In this document: positions 52,631-62,800 of the stretch, in pieces
Position numbering within the stretch: the stretch's first letter is position 1
Layout of the letters: every line of letters begins with the position of its first letter
Source: Parapedobacter indicus
Lineage (GTDB): Bacteria; Bacteroidota; Bacteroidia; Sphingobacteriales; Sphingobacteriaceae
Assembly: GCF_900113765.1 (NCBI RefSeq)
Contig: NZ_FOQO01000007.1
Location: forward strand, 124,001 to 188,000
Direction of reading: 5' to 3'
DNA: 64,000 nt
Notes under the pieces: model-generated
What the model saw: the letters and a program-made list of their open reading frames with translations, nothing else
What the model was told of the DNA's origin: nothing
Databases searched by the model: none
Translations under genes and position numbers: made by a program

Positions 52631-55600
52631 TTATAAGCTTAGGTTAATACCAAAATTATAGATCGTCATCGTGGGATATCCCAGCCCGTTTGTTGCATCA
52701 CCCTCGGGGTCAACACCTTCAATATTGGCTAGCGTAAACAGATTCTGGCCTGAGAAGTACACCCGTACTCCTGTGATGGACAGCGGTTCGAGGATGCGAG
52801 TGGGAAGTGAATAGCCGAATTCGAGGTTCCGGAGTTTCAGGTACCGTACGTTGTGCTTCCAAAAAGTACTGTTCCAGTAATTACTATGCGCGCTGTTACC
52901 GATCAATGGCATCGGATATTTGCCAGGAATGAGGTCGCTGTTAGGGTCGAAGATATCTCTTAGTCGCCAGCTATCGTCAAAATAAGATTGCGGATTATTG
53001 CCCCCATCGTGGAAAGGATTACGCTGTTCCCACTCCTGGTAAAAGGTAAACATGCCGCCTCCTGTAAAATCAAACGCCAGGTTGAATCCTTTCCATGCAA
53101 ACGAAAAATTGAGTCCGAAATTCAGAACGGGAGTCTCATTCTGCCGATACCCGATCGGCCGTTCGTCCAATCCATTGATCACTTTGTCGCCATTCTGATC
53201 GACATATTTAACATCTCCGGGACGGAGCGTCCGATTGCCTTGCCGATCGTTATCAACCGGCCAATTCTGAATTTCTTCCCAACTCTGGAATTGCCCATCG
53301 GCTTCAAGTCCCCAATTCAGGTAGCCGAACCGGCGTACCAATGAATTCCGGTATTCGTCCCACGAGTTGCTGAAACGCGGACGATAACGATCCCAGTCGT
53401 AAAACCGAGAGTAGGTGATGTTGCCGCCCACCGAATAGTTCAGTTCGCCCGCTCGGTCGGCCCAACGGACCATACCGTCATAACCTTGATGCATATCCGA
53501 ATTCAGGTTTTCATTGGGTAAGCCAAAGCCCACTTCGCTTGGAATCAATACATCGTATCGGGCCGCAGGCAATCCGGTACGTTCGCGACGGAAATAGTCC
53601 AAGGTCACGGTCAACCGATTATTCAGAAATGCCGCGTCCAAGCCGACATCGAACATCTTTGCACGGATCCAGGATAACGTCCGGACCGGTAGGCCACGTG
53701 GTCGTGTACCCAGCACATATTTCCCATCGATCACGGCACCGCCCTGTTTATAATTGTATCCCCCCAAATAGTCAAACGCAGAATAAATAGGTACATCATT
53801 GATCGTTCCCAAATCATCATCACCGACCAACCCATACGAGGCGCGGACCTTAAAATCATTTGCGATTGTTCCCAGCTTTCCATCTTTCCAGAAATTCTCT
53901 TCGGATATACGCCAGCCGATCGACCCACCGGGGAAGAAGCCCCACCGGTCGCCCGGAGGAAATTTCCACGACCCATCGTATCTACCCATAAATTCCAGCA
54001 GGTATTTATTGGCGAAGTCGTAATTTGCCTTAAAAATATAACCCAACCGGGCTTCCGGCCGATCCCCCAGATCGTCATACGTATCCATCGACTCGAAATC
54101 AATCAACGGCAGATTGTTCGAGACGGGGATGGAATGCACCCATGTGGTCGGTTCATTGATCAGCATCGTTTCCATACCACCGATGACCGCTACGTTGTGG
54201 TTTCCGAACACCTTGCTGTAATTGAGCTGCACGTTGGAGTTCATGCGCTCTTCGTGCCCCATCCGCCGCTCACGCCAGGGATTGTTGTTCTGAAAAATAA
54301 CCGGATAGGTATCCGTGGCTTCGTCATAGCCGTACAATTGATACGTGTATTCGTGATTGTCCAGACGCTGACCGGCGTAGTAATACCCCACCAATGCCTT
54401 CGCCTTCAGCCCGTCGATAATAGTATATTCCGCATCGAAGTTAAGTTGCCCCACACGCCAGGTTTCTTGAAATTTTCCGGAGAGGTCGTAATTCAGCCAG
54501 GCGAAATTTGTACCCGGGTCATTAGATGTCAACGTCGGATAGGCGGGGTTGTCGTTGGCAAATGGCCGCACGGTAGGCAGGTTACGAAACGTTGCAAAAC
54601 GGGGCAGCCACAAATCGTCTCCTCCCGGAACACCGGGATTCTGTGTCTTCTCGTAGCGTGCATTAAAACTCCCGCCGACCTTGAACCGTTCGGAAATCTG
54701 GGAAGTGATGTTCATCTGTACGTTTGTTCGTTGGAACCCGCCGTAATTTACGATTACGTCATTTTGATTCAGGTGACCTACGCTGAAATAGTAATTGATG
54801 TTTTCAGAGCCTCCGGATACGTTGGCATTCAGATAGGTCTGCGGAGAAGTCTCCCAGATGTATTCATACCAGTCGAAAGGCACATAACCCTTTTCGGTGC
54901 CCTGCCGCCATTTGTCTAAATCTTCGGCTGAAAACCGATAACTGTCTACGCCCTGAACGGTCTCTGCCTGGATGTATTTCTCGACGTAGGTAACGGCATT
55001 CGCTGGTTTCGGGAAAGTGGACAAATCCTGAAAGCCATAATTGGCCGTCACGTTGATGGTATTTTTAGTGTTCCGTTGTCCCCGCTTGGTGTTCACCACC
55101 ACAACCCCATTTGCTGCGCGCACCCCGTAGATGGATGCCGACGCGTCTTTCAGTACCGAAATAGACTCAATGTCATTAAAATCTAAGTTGTTAAATTGCC
55201 CGGCATCCATCTGGACACCGTCCACTACATACAGCGGCGTGCCCATGTTACGGATCTTGAGTGCAGTCTCAGCACCCGGCCTACCGTCTGTTTGCCGTGA
55301 GTTCAATCCGGCTACCTTACCGACCAATGCTCCGGACGCGGTTGAGGAAACCGACCGGCTGATATCTTCCGAACTGATCGAAGAGATCGCACTGGTTAAT
55401 GATTCTTTTTTCTGCTGTAATCCGAAACCGGTCACCACGACTTCCTGCAAGGATTCGGAGCTGACTGTCAGGTCTACGGATACCGTGCTGGCGTTCGCTT
55501 CTATATGGACCACGGCTTGGTCATAACCGATAAAAGAGACCAACAGCGAGTCATTTCCTGACGCCACTTCAATGGAAAATGTACCATCTTGCGCACTTGA

Positions 55601-55756
55601 AGTGGTACGCTGTGTACCAAACGCCTTGATGGTAGCGCCGTCGATAGGAGTCTTCCCTACCGCATCCCGCACCACCCCATTAACGGAGCGAGTTTGGGCC
55701 ATTGCTATGGATAGTCCCACACACCATAGCAACGTCATTAGTAACGCTTTGTTCAT
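52631..55756 (-). CDS. susC: SusC/RagA family TonB-dependent outer-membrane transporter
   Basis: A 1041-residue transporter. Signal MNKALLMTLLWCVGLSIAMA; carboxypeptidase-like domain (about 24-100: VNGVVRDAVGKTPIDGATIK); then the short TonB-box-like LQEVVVTGFGLQQKKES and the plug domain with PLYVVDGVQMDAGQFNNLDF and IESISVLKDASASIYGVRAA (about 165-215). The barrel ends in MTIYNFGINLSL with a terminal aromatic/hydrophobic strand. No N-terminal signalling extension is present, so control is not through a linked ECF/anti-sigma pair. Imports oligosaccharides with SusD; the sulfatases and GH43 of the same operon point to a sulfated glycan. Confidence 0.96.
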   Translation of the reverse strand: MNKALLMTLLWCVGLSIAMAQTRSVNGVVRDAVGKTPIDGATIKAFGTQRTTSSAQDGTFSIEVASGNDSLLVSFIGYDQAVVHIEANASTVSVDLTVSSESLQEVVVTGFGLQQKKESLTSAISSISSEDISRSVSSTASGALVGKVAGLNSRQTDGRPGAETALKIRNMGTPLYVVDGVQMDAGQFNNLDFNDIESISVLKDASASIYGVRAANGVVVVNTKRGQRNTKNTINVTANYGFQDLSTFPKPANAVTYVEKYIQAETVQGVDSYRFSAEDLDKWRQGTEKGYVPFDWYEYIWETSPQTYLNANVSGGSENINYYFSVGHLNQNDVIVNYGGFQRTNVQMNITSQISERFKVGGSFNARYEKTQNPGVPGGDDLWLPRFATFRNLPTVRPFANDNPAYPTLTSNDPGTNFAWLNYDLSGKFQETWRVGQLNFDAEYTIIDGLKAKALVGYYYAGQRLDNHEYTYQLYGYDEATDTYPVIFQNNNPWRERRMGHEERMNSNVQLNYSKVFGNHNVAVIGGMETMLINEPTTWVHSIPVSNNLPLIDFESMDTYDDLGDRPEARLGYIFKANYDFANKYLLEFMGRYDGSWKFPPGDRWGFFPGGSIGWRISEENFWKDGKLGTIANDFKVRASYGLVGDDDLGTINDVPIYSAFDYLGGYNYKQGGAVIDGKYVLGTRPRGLPVRTLSWIRAKMFDVGLDAAFLNNRLTVTLDYFRRERTGLPAARYDVLIPSEVGFGLPNENLNSDMHQGYDGMVRWADRAGELNYSVGGNITYSRFYDWDRYRPRFSNSWDEYRNSLVRRFGYLNWGLEADGQFQSWEEIQNWPVDNDRQGNRTLRPGDVKYVDQNGDKVINGLDERPIGYRQNETPVLNFGLNFSFAWKGFNLAFDFTGGGMFTFYQEWEQRNPFHDGGNNPQSYFDDSWRLRDIFDPNSDLIPGKYPMPLIGNSAHSNYWNSTFWKHNVRYLKLRNLEFGYSLPTRILEPLSITGVRVYFSGQNLFTLANIEGVDPEGDATNGLGYPTMTIYNFGINLSL

Positions 55757-55802
55757 ATTTGTTTTGTTTTAATTGTGTACAACCGCTTTTTGACGCCGGT
55801 AA

Positions 55803-57011
55803 TTACGTCAGCAATGTTAACCCGAAGCCTGGAGCATTCGGTGGAATCAGCCTGCCCTCCTTAATTTGGTATCCGCTAAGATCTACGTCGTCGCTGGTAC
55901 TGGTAACCCCCTCGATCGTGACCGTATTTCCAAGCCCTCCTGCTAGATGCGCGGTATAAAATGACTTAAGGAGCGAACCCCAGGCATGGGGCGATGCCTG
56001 CACGCCGTACCGGATCAACGAAGGCATGAGTTTGCGCCAATTGGTAAATCCCAATCCCTCGATATCCGTAATATGCACATCCATCAGCTTCTGCTGCATA
56101 AGTGTGTCAAGCAATGCCGGATCCGGATCGGCTTCACCCTCCGCGAGCAGGCTGCTCACATTGGCTGCACGCATCCAATCCCGAAGTTTACGATAGTCTG
56201 CTACGGTCTCATGGAAAGGCTCTTCGATCCAAAACAGCGGGGTATCGCCGATTCCCTTGAGGTAGGCGATAAATTCATCCACCGTAAAACCGTTGTTTCC
56301 ATCCACGAGGATCTCGCAATCGGGAAATGCCTTCGCTACGGCTTTTGTTACCTCAATATCCCGGGCCAAGCCTTCTTTTTGCGACATCCACCGGTTACCC
56401 CGGCCAATTTTCAACTTAAACTGCCTGTACCCGTACTCGTAGTCGTAGCGGCATTCGTTAAGCACTTTGTCGATGCCGCCCGGCGCATGTGCCGGCTCCA
56501 GGTCATCGAAATAAATCATGCCGCTGTAATACTTGGTAGTATAGGGTGTATCCCTACCCAGCAGTGCATATACGGGCTTATTGAGTACCACCCCGGCGAG
56601 GTCGTGCAGTGCCATATCGAAAGGCAAATACCGGTCGTCCGAAATGCCGACCGCCAGGTTGAATACATCGGATAATTTCTTTCCCACCAGCTCGGGAACG
56701 AGGCGCTGTGCGTCGTTGCGGCCACCACGTAGCGATGCCCACCCGGCGGCTCCTTTATCTGTGGTTAGGACACAGGCATCCAAACGCGGCCCGAAACCAT
56801 GCACATCCAGTCTCGCATTCTTTCCTACGAAACGAGGATACTGCATCCGTATCGCCCGAAAGCTGATGGACTGGATGGTATGATAAGCAAGTTCATCCTG
56901 CATACGGACGTGCGTCTCCGGCTGCAACCACGCAGCAAGGGACGGCTTAGATACCAGACCGAGTGCCAAGCCTGCATGTAGCGCACGGATAAATTCTCGT
57001 CGTTTAATCAT
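55803..57011 (-). CDS. Exported enolase-superfamily (mandelate racemase-like) protein
   Basis: A 402-residue protein. The N terminus IKRREFIRALHAGLALGLVS is a probable Tat signal. It has the enolase-superfamily barrel: QFKLKIGRGNRW with the KxK pair (about 193), metal ligands in EILVDGNNGFTVDEF (Asp, about 230), LFWIEEPFHETVADY (Glu, about 256) and SSLLAEGEADPD (Glu, about 283), and DVHITDIEGLGFTNWRK near 310. Superfamily members are acid-sugar dehydratases, racemases or cycloisomerases. Export is unusual for them. In the PUL between susC and the isomerase gene, it may act on an oxidised or acidic sugar released outside the cytoplasm. Confidence 0.82.
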   Translation of the reverse strand: MIKRREFIRALHAGLALGLVSKPSLAAWLQPETHVRMQDELAYHTIQSISFRAIRMQYPRFVGKNARLDVHGFGPRLDACVLTTDKGAAGWASLRGGRNDAQRLVPELVGKKLSDVFNLAVGISDDRYLPFDMALHDLAGVVLNKPVYALLGRDTPYTTKYYSGMIYFDDLEPAHAPGGIDKVLNECRYDYEYGYRQFKLKIGRGNRWMSQKEGLARDIEVTKAVAKAFPDCEILVDGNNGFTVDEFIAYLKGIGDTPLFWIEEPFHETVADYRKLRDWMRAANVSSLLAEGEADPDPALLDTLMQQKLMDVHITDIEGLGFTNWRKLMPSLIRYGVQASPHAWGSLLKSFYTAHLAGGLGNTVTIEGVTSTSDDVDLSGYQIKEGRLIPPNAPGFGLTLLT

Positions 57012-57065
57012 TTGGTTTGTTTTAATTAGTTTGTTTAATTGGTTTGTGTACTTACTAGATCTGCC

Positions 57066-57935
57066 TCATCCAGAAAGGGGCGCTGCCCGCCCGCAAAACG
57101 TTTTCTTCAAAAATTCAAAGCCTTCACCAGCCAGTTCGTCGGCGCTGGCCGCCAGAGGTCTCCAGATACTGGCTGCCCGAGCCAATTCTTTGGATGGGGC
57201 GCCGAATGTTTCAATCACCAGACTTCCCTGATAGCCGATCGTCTGTAAGGCATCTCGGATTCCCAGCCAATCGAGGTGGCCGGTGCCGGGTGTGCCCCGA
57301 TCATTTTCGTTGGCCTGGATATGCACCAGCCGGTCGCCCAGTTTGAGAATGCTCGCTGGAATATCTTTCTCTTCGATATTGCTGTGAAACGTATCCAACA
57401 GAATCTTCAACCGGTCATTCTTAACCTCATCGACCAAAGCAATCGCCTGGTCGATCGTATTGATCATGTCAGTTTCAAAACGATTTAGCGGTTCCAACGC
57501 CAAAGTGACCCCCAACACTTCCGCACGCCGCACCGCCAGGTGAAGATTTTCCAGACACCATTCCCGCTCTTGGCGTTTCTGCGCTTCGGAAACCAGCCGG
57601 GTCTTGCCCACCGCAGCGTACAGCGGCCCACCGAAAACCGGACTTTCCAGTTCATTCGCTATTTCAAGGCAATCGATGATATAGGAAAGCCCATTCGCCC
57701 GGATTTCAGGCCGTTCGCTGGAAATATCCCGGTCCATCCCGAATGCACCGCTCACGGTTACTTTCAGGCCCAGGTTGCGGCAGGTCTTCAGCAAAGCCTC
57801 CCAGTCGATCAATTCCCGGTCTTCCACGGCAATCTCAATAACATCGTAGCCAATGTCTTTGGCTTTTTGCAGGATATCAAAAGATGCCGAGGAAAACGGC
57901 GAAACCCAAACAAACGTGCTTATTCCTATATCCAT
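57066..57935 (-). CDS. Sugar phosphate isomerase/epimerase family (xylose isomerase-like TIM barrel)
   Basis: A 289-residue cytosolic TIM-barrel protein resembling D-tagatose/D-psicose 3-epimerases. Starts MDIGISTFVWVSPFSSASFD. Metal ligands can be placed in VTLALEPLNRFETDMI (Glu, about 155), LKILLDTFHSNIEEKDI (Asp, about 188), the His of LVHIQANENDRGTPGTG (about 214), and GSLVIETFG (Glu, about 249). Such proteins interconvert keto-sugars at C3. It lies between the dehydrogenase and enolase-type genes, which fits a keto-sugar intermediate (inference). Confidence 0.87.
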   Translation of the reverse strand: MDIGISTFVWVSPFSSASFDILQKAKDIGYDVIEIAVEDRELIDWEALLKTCRNLGLKVTVSGAFGMDRDISSERPEIRANGLSYIIDCLEIANELESPVFGGPLYAAVGKTRLVSEAQKRQEREWCLENLHLAVRRAEVLGVTLALEPLNRFETDMINTIDQAIALVDEVKNDRLKILLDTFHSNIEEKDIPASILKLGDRLVHIQANENDRGTPGTGHLDWLGIRDALQTIGYQGSLVIETFGAPSKELARAASIWRPLAASADELAGEGFEFLKKTFCGRAAPLSG

Positions 57936-57953
57936 TGTTGTTCGTTCACTTAC

Positions 57954-59063
57954 TTATTCAAAACTTGGAATTTCAATCCGGATGCCGCCGTTCATGGCCG
58001 ACTCATGTGCACAAATACCCGCGCAGGTGTAATTAGCCGCGAGCGCCGCGTCCACGGCTGAATCCCTTCCTTCCACGATGGCCGCCACAAATTCCTGCAC
58101 CAGGTGTGGGTGCGAGCCACCATGCCCTGCCCCTTGCAGGAAAGACACGTGATTCGGATCGTCTATTTTCTCACGCTTTGTAAAGTCGGCGATTTCCGGT
58201 ATCAACAGCTCATCGGTATCCGGTACATCCATCCGTTGTGCATTTTCACCACCGTCAAAGATGACATGTTCTTCATCCTGCAGTTGCTCCCACTCAAAAG
58301 ACATCTTGGTGCCGTATACATCATAACTTTCACGGTACTGGCGCACCACATCAAACAGCGAACGGGTTGCCTCGGCTACCACATCCGAATCCTTCAATTT
58401 GAATGTTGCGGTCTCTACCGCATAGGGTGCATTGTAACGGCTGGCCAAATCGTCCGACAGCCTGCCGGAACCATGGCAAACAACCGACTCAGCAATCGTA
58501 TTATTAATGCGCAGCAACGGCGATATCGCATGGGTACCGTTCAGCATTGGCGGGTATCCTTTCCAATACTCGGCCCACCCTTCCATGCTCATATCCTGAA
58601 TATGTGAGCCGCGCACGAACTGGATTTTTCCCAGCTGCCCACTTTCCGCCAGCTTCAGCCCGTAGAGGAACTCCCGGGTATACAGCGCCGTCTCCATCAT
58701 CATGTACACCTTGCCGGCCCGGCGCTTGGCTTCCACAATTGCCTGGCAGTCTTCCACCGTCATGGCCATGGGGATGGTACAAGCCGTGTGTTTATTCGCA
58801 TTTAGCGAGGCCAGGGTCATCCGGGCATGTTCCGGTACAGGTGTGACGATATGGATGGCATCCACATCGTCCCGTTTTACCACTTCTTCAAAGTCCGTAA
58901 AAACAAGATCCTCATCCAGATTGAATTTATCCTTCAATTCATTGAGCGTGTTTTCGTTGCGTGTACAAATGCCGACAGCTTTGATGTTCGGGTGCTTCTG
59001 ATAGATGGGAATGAATTCTTTCCCGAATCCCATACCGACGATGACGACTGTAATTTTTGACAT
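57954..59063 (-). CDS. Gfo/Idh/MocA family oxidoreductase
   Basis: A 369-residue NAD(P)-dependent sugar dehydrogenase-like protein. Rossmann motif ITVVIVGMGFGKEFIPIYQK (3-22), then AVGICTRNENTLNELKDKF; the family EKP-type motif is replaced by ACTIPMAMTVEDC (about 93-105), so the usual catalytic Lys of EKP is missing. The second domain contains GYPPMLNGTHAISPLLRI (about 168-185) and VSFLQGAGHGGSHPHLVQEF near the C terminus. No signal peptide is seen. Members oxidise C3 or other hydroxyls of sugars. In this locus it stands with ThuA and isomerase genes, a set associated with 3-keto-glycoside metabolism. Confidence 0.85.
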   Translation of the reverse strand: MSKITVVIVGMGFGKEFIPIYQKHPNIKAVGICTRNENTLNELKDKFNLDEDLVFTDFEEVVKRDDVDAIHIVTPVPEHARMTLASLNANKHTACTIPMAMTVEDCQAIVEAKRRAGKVYMMMETALYTREFLYGLKLAESGQLGKIQFVRGSHIQDMSMEGWAEYWKGYPPMLNGTHAISPLLRINNTIAESVVCHGSGRLSDDLASRYNAPYAVETATFKLKDSDVVAEATRSLFDVVRQYRESYDVYGTKMSFEWEQLQDEEHVIFDGGENAQRMDVPDTDELLIPEIADFTKREKIDDPNHVSFLQGAGHGGSHPHLVQEFVAAIVEGRDSAVDAALAANYTCAGICAHESAMNGGIRIEIPSFE

Positions 59064-59098
59064 GTTCTGATTCTTATTTAGCTAATTATAGTTCCCAG

Positions 59099-59815
59099 TT
59101 AGTTCGAAATCCAGTTAATCGCGTTGATTAACAATTTTTTATATGCCTCGTGGTGATGGCTTCGCTCATCATGACCTGTAGTAATCCCGGCAATTTTTGC
59201 CTTCCGGTGCTTCACGGTAAATACTCCGGGATAAACGGCGTCGGTTTCTTTGGATTGACCGATGACCAATACCTCAATTCCTTTCGCAGCGGGGTCGGGC
59301 ACGAACCGATACAGCTCATCGACAAACTCAAATTTGTCGGAAACCCCTTGCGTGATTGGATGTCCGGAATTAACCACAAAGTTTTTTATTTCCTGAAGCT
59401 TTTCGTGGCTCTTGCTGCCACCTCCCACATAATTTAGGTTGTAAGCCGGCCAATCTTCCCAATTATACCATACGGCGGCATGCAACAGCAGCAGTCCCTG
59501 TCCTTTCTCGATAAATTTGGTAATCGCTGCTTGCCCCTCGGCATTGATCGGTTGATTGTTGGTTAGAATCAAAAGATCCGTTTGTTTTAGATAGACCGGT
59601 ATGGAATCGGTCTGCTCCGTATACGTCACACTGTATGCACCGGTTGATTCAATCGTTTTTTTATCTTCTTGTCCGTACCAACGGGCAAAATCATGGGATC
59701 CGCCACCGCCCACCATCAGGATACGAAGGGGCTTGGTCTGGGCCAAGGCAATTCCGGTGGTCATCAACATCAGGGCAATCCCTGTTAATAGCTTCATCGT
59801 GTTATTCATCATCAT
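59099..59815 (-). CDS. Secreted ThuA-like protein
   Basis: A 238-residue protein with signal peptide (MKLLTGIALMLMTTGIALAQ, beginning at the seventh codon). The ThuA glutamine-amidotransferase-like fold is visible: PLRILMVGGGGSHDFARWYG (about 29-48), LLILTNNQPINAEGQAAI, GQGLLLLHAAVWYNWEDWPA (about 108-127), YNLNYVGGGSKSH, and GITTGHDERSHHHEAYKKLL, NAINWI at the end. ThuA proteins act in trehalose-like disaccharide use and possibly on keto-glycosides; biochemical role unsettled. It is the second gene of the PUL, 18 bases after the large lipoprotein, which has its own ThuA-like domain. Confidence 0.87.
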   Translation of the reverse strand: MMMNNTMKLLTGIALMLMTTGIALAQTKPLRILMVGGGGSHDFARWYGQEDKKTIESTGAYSVTYTEQTDSIPVYLKQTDLLILTNNQPINAEGQAAITKFIEKGQGLLLLHAAVWYNWEDWPAYNLNYVGGGSKSHEKLQEIKNFVVNSGHPITQGVSDKFEFVDELYRFVPDPAAKGIEVLVIGQSKETDAVYPGVFTVKHRKAKIAGITTGHDERSHHHEAYKKLLINAINWISN

Positions 59816-59833
59816 ATAGTTAGTTCATTGTTT

Positions 59834-62800
59834 TCATTTTACCACTCGCATAATACCATTCATCCCCCGCCAGTGTCCCGGGAACGTGCATAGGTAAGGA
59901 TAATCGCCGGGCTGGGTCGGTGCCGTAAATTCCAGTGTAAAGCTCTCTCCCGGATTCACCAGTGGCGTATGGTGCAATACTTCGGGAATCGATGGGATGT
60001 ATTGCTTTTCATAGGCCTCCGACGACCGGAGCATATCATCTGCTGCCTTGCCTACGATTTCCAGCGTTCCCGGCTGTGCAATCAGCAGATTATGCTGCAT
60101 GCCGTCCGGGTTTTCAAATACCAGCGTGATTCGTTTGCCTGCCGGCACGGTGACCAACTTTTTATCGTATTGCATGATGTCTTTTACCGCTTTCAGCTCA
60201 ATGCGCGCCGACGGCGTACTGCTTGCAGAATCATCGGCTCCCGTCTGCATGTGACTGGCATGCGACGGCAAACGGTTTGCCTTGCTCAGTCTTACGGTGA
60301 TATTATCGAAGCCACCGGTAAATCTCGACGGTCCGCCATAATCTGTAAATGCAGATTCATCGTCGAAATCTTCACTTGATCGGAGATGCAACGTCAGGGG
60401 TTCAGCGAAGAGATGCATGATCTTCGCTTTGCCCTGGCTGGCCCCATTTATCGATAATTCGATTGCCGCATCGGCCGTCACCTTTGCATCAACCACGAAA
60501 CTGTTGGGTGCATTTCCCCGCGAGGCAACCGTCGAAGTCTGGCCGTGCTGGTACACTTCAAAAAAAAGCCGGTTATTTTTCATGAACAGTGCATAACCCG
60601 CGTCTTTATCGCCCTGGCCTACGATCAAACCGTTATATGGCTCATTGTCTCGCCTCCTCACCTCGGTTTGGATATGGATTTCTTTATTCGATACGTCGGG
60701 CGAAAACTGGAAGCGGCTTCGGCGACCGAGTACATACTGTTCGTCGGCTAGCGATTCGAGGATACGCTTGGCAAAATTGCCTGCGGACTGTGCCCCTGTC
60801 ACATTGAAGAATTCATCTTCATGGCGCGTGATGGCCCCAAACAACGCTTGCGACAACCATGGGTCCTGTTCGTTGACCGAGTCGTCGGTCGCCTTCAGCA
60901 AGGCTTCAGCAATTTCCGTCGACACCGGATATTCGGCTAGCTTCACGAACGCTGCCAACCGCGCGTTCAGGCCGGTATCTGCCAGGATACCGCTGCCTAA
61001 TATTGCGTCTCGGGCTTGATTAGTTACCGGCAATACCTGCACCGCTGCCTTACGTACACCGGCGGTGGGATGATGCAACGATTTTACCACAGCGTCAAAT
61101 GCCTTTTGGTTTGATCCAATGACATTGAGTCCCTGCAATGTCCAAAGGGCATGGATAGCGGGGGCATTCAGTCCGATCTTATCCTTTTTCTGGTCGAGTG
61201 CGATATCGATCAGATCCGCTACCACATCCTCCTGCTGCCGCTCTACCAAGAGGCGTTGGGCATGCATCCGCCAAAATTTATTATTGCTCTTCAGCGCCTT
61301 CAGGAGGCCGTTCGCATCATCCTTCGACAGCTTGTGGGGTGTTTTGTGTTTCGCATCTTTATAGATCAATCGATACACCCGTCCGTGTTTCTTGTCACGC
61401 AGGTCGCTATCAAAAGCATTGCCGGGGCCGTGCGGTTGCTCAATGAAGGGCAACACCTTATCAGACGGAGCCTGCGCCGGCACGAACACATTGTGCTGGA
61501 TAATGAAGTTATACCAGTCGAGTACCCAAACGGCGCCATCGGGACCGACTTCCGCATGGATGGGTCCGTACCATTCATCCGAACTGGCCACCAAGTTCCA
61601 CCCATCGCGCTCCTTGAAGCCCGCGCCATCGGGTTCGATGATCGCCTTGTGTACCAAGCGTACGGTGGGTTCGGTGACAAAGGCTACCTTGTTCCAATAT
61701 TCTTGCGGATACTCCCTTGCCGTGTACAATTGGTGGCCCGCAGCAGCCGTAAATCCACCAACGACATCCACCTGCCGGAGATTGGGTTGCATGGCATGAA
61801 CATCGTAGTGCCCGTCTATTTTCTGGATAGCGCTGAGCTGCGATTGACGTTCACGCTCGATTAGCTTACGGGCAAACAACTGTTCTGGCATCGAATAATA
61901 CCCACTGTGCGTATTGTTTGCTGTAGAGATAAAGACATTGTTATCTTCACTCATGCCAAGCCCCCACGTGTTATTGCTGGTTGTCGCCAGGAATTCAAAA
62001 TCCGTTCCGTCAGGCTTAAAATGATATACACCTTGGCCGAAAGCCATCCGTTGACCCTCAATGCGACCATTGAAACCCGAATATCCCACAACTCCCCAAA
62101 TTTTATTATCAAACCCGTATTGCAGGTTCGACGGACCGGAATGTGTATCGCCCTTGCCCCATCCGGTTATCAACGTATCCCACTGATCGGCAACATCGTC
62201 ACCATCGGTATCTTTCAGGAAAAGAAAATTGGGTGCCATGGCTACAATGATGCCGTCGTTGGCAAACGTAAGGCTCGTGGCGATGTTCAAACTATCTGCA
62301 AATACCGTAAACTTATCCGCTACGCCGTCACCATCTGTATCTTCACAGATTTTGATCCGGTCATTTGCCGCACCTTCGATCTCCACAAAATTATTTGGAT
62401 AATCAATCGTTTCGATTACCCAAAGTCGTCCTTTTTCATCCCAATTCATGGCAATGGGATTAACGATATCAGGCTCCGATGCAAACAGCTTCAATTCGAA
62501 ACCGATGGGAACCTGCATGAGTTTCATCGATTCTTCAGGAGATAGCGGATCCTGCATCTTGGGCACGAAATGACGTGCCGTGAAGTCAGCGATGGTATCT
62601 TCGTAGATACTGACGTTCGGGATGTCCAGTTGTGCCACTAGTCCCATCACTTTATCGCCGATCGCCCATTGCACGCCTTCGCTGACTAGCCTCAGAAAAT
62701 CCAGACGCTTCCACGTCGACTCATCACTGCCATACGTGGCATGGAAAATGCGGCCACTCCCTTTCACTACTCGCAGTGCCGAGTCTGCTGTTTCGACCCC

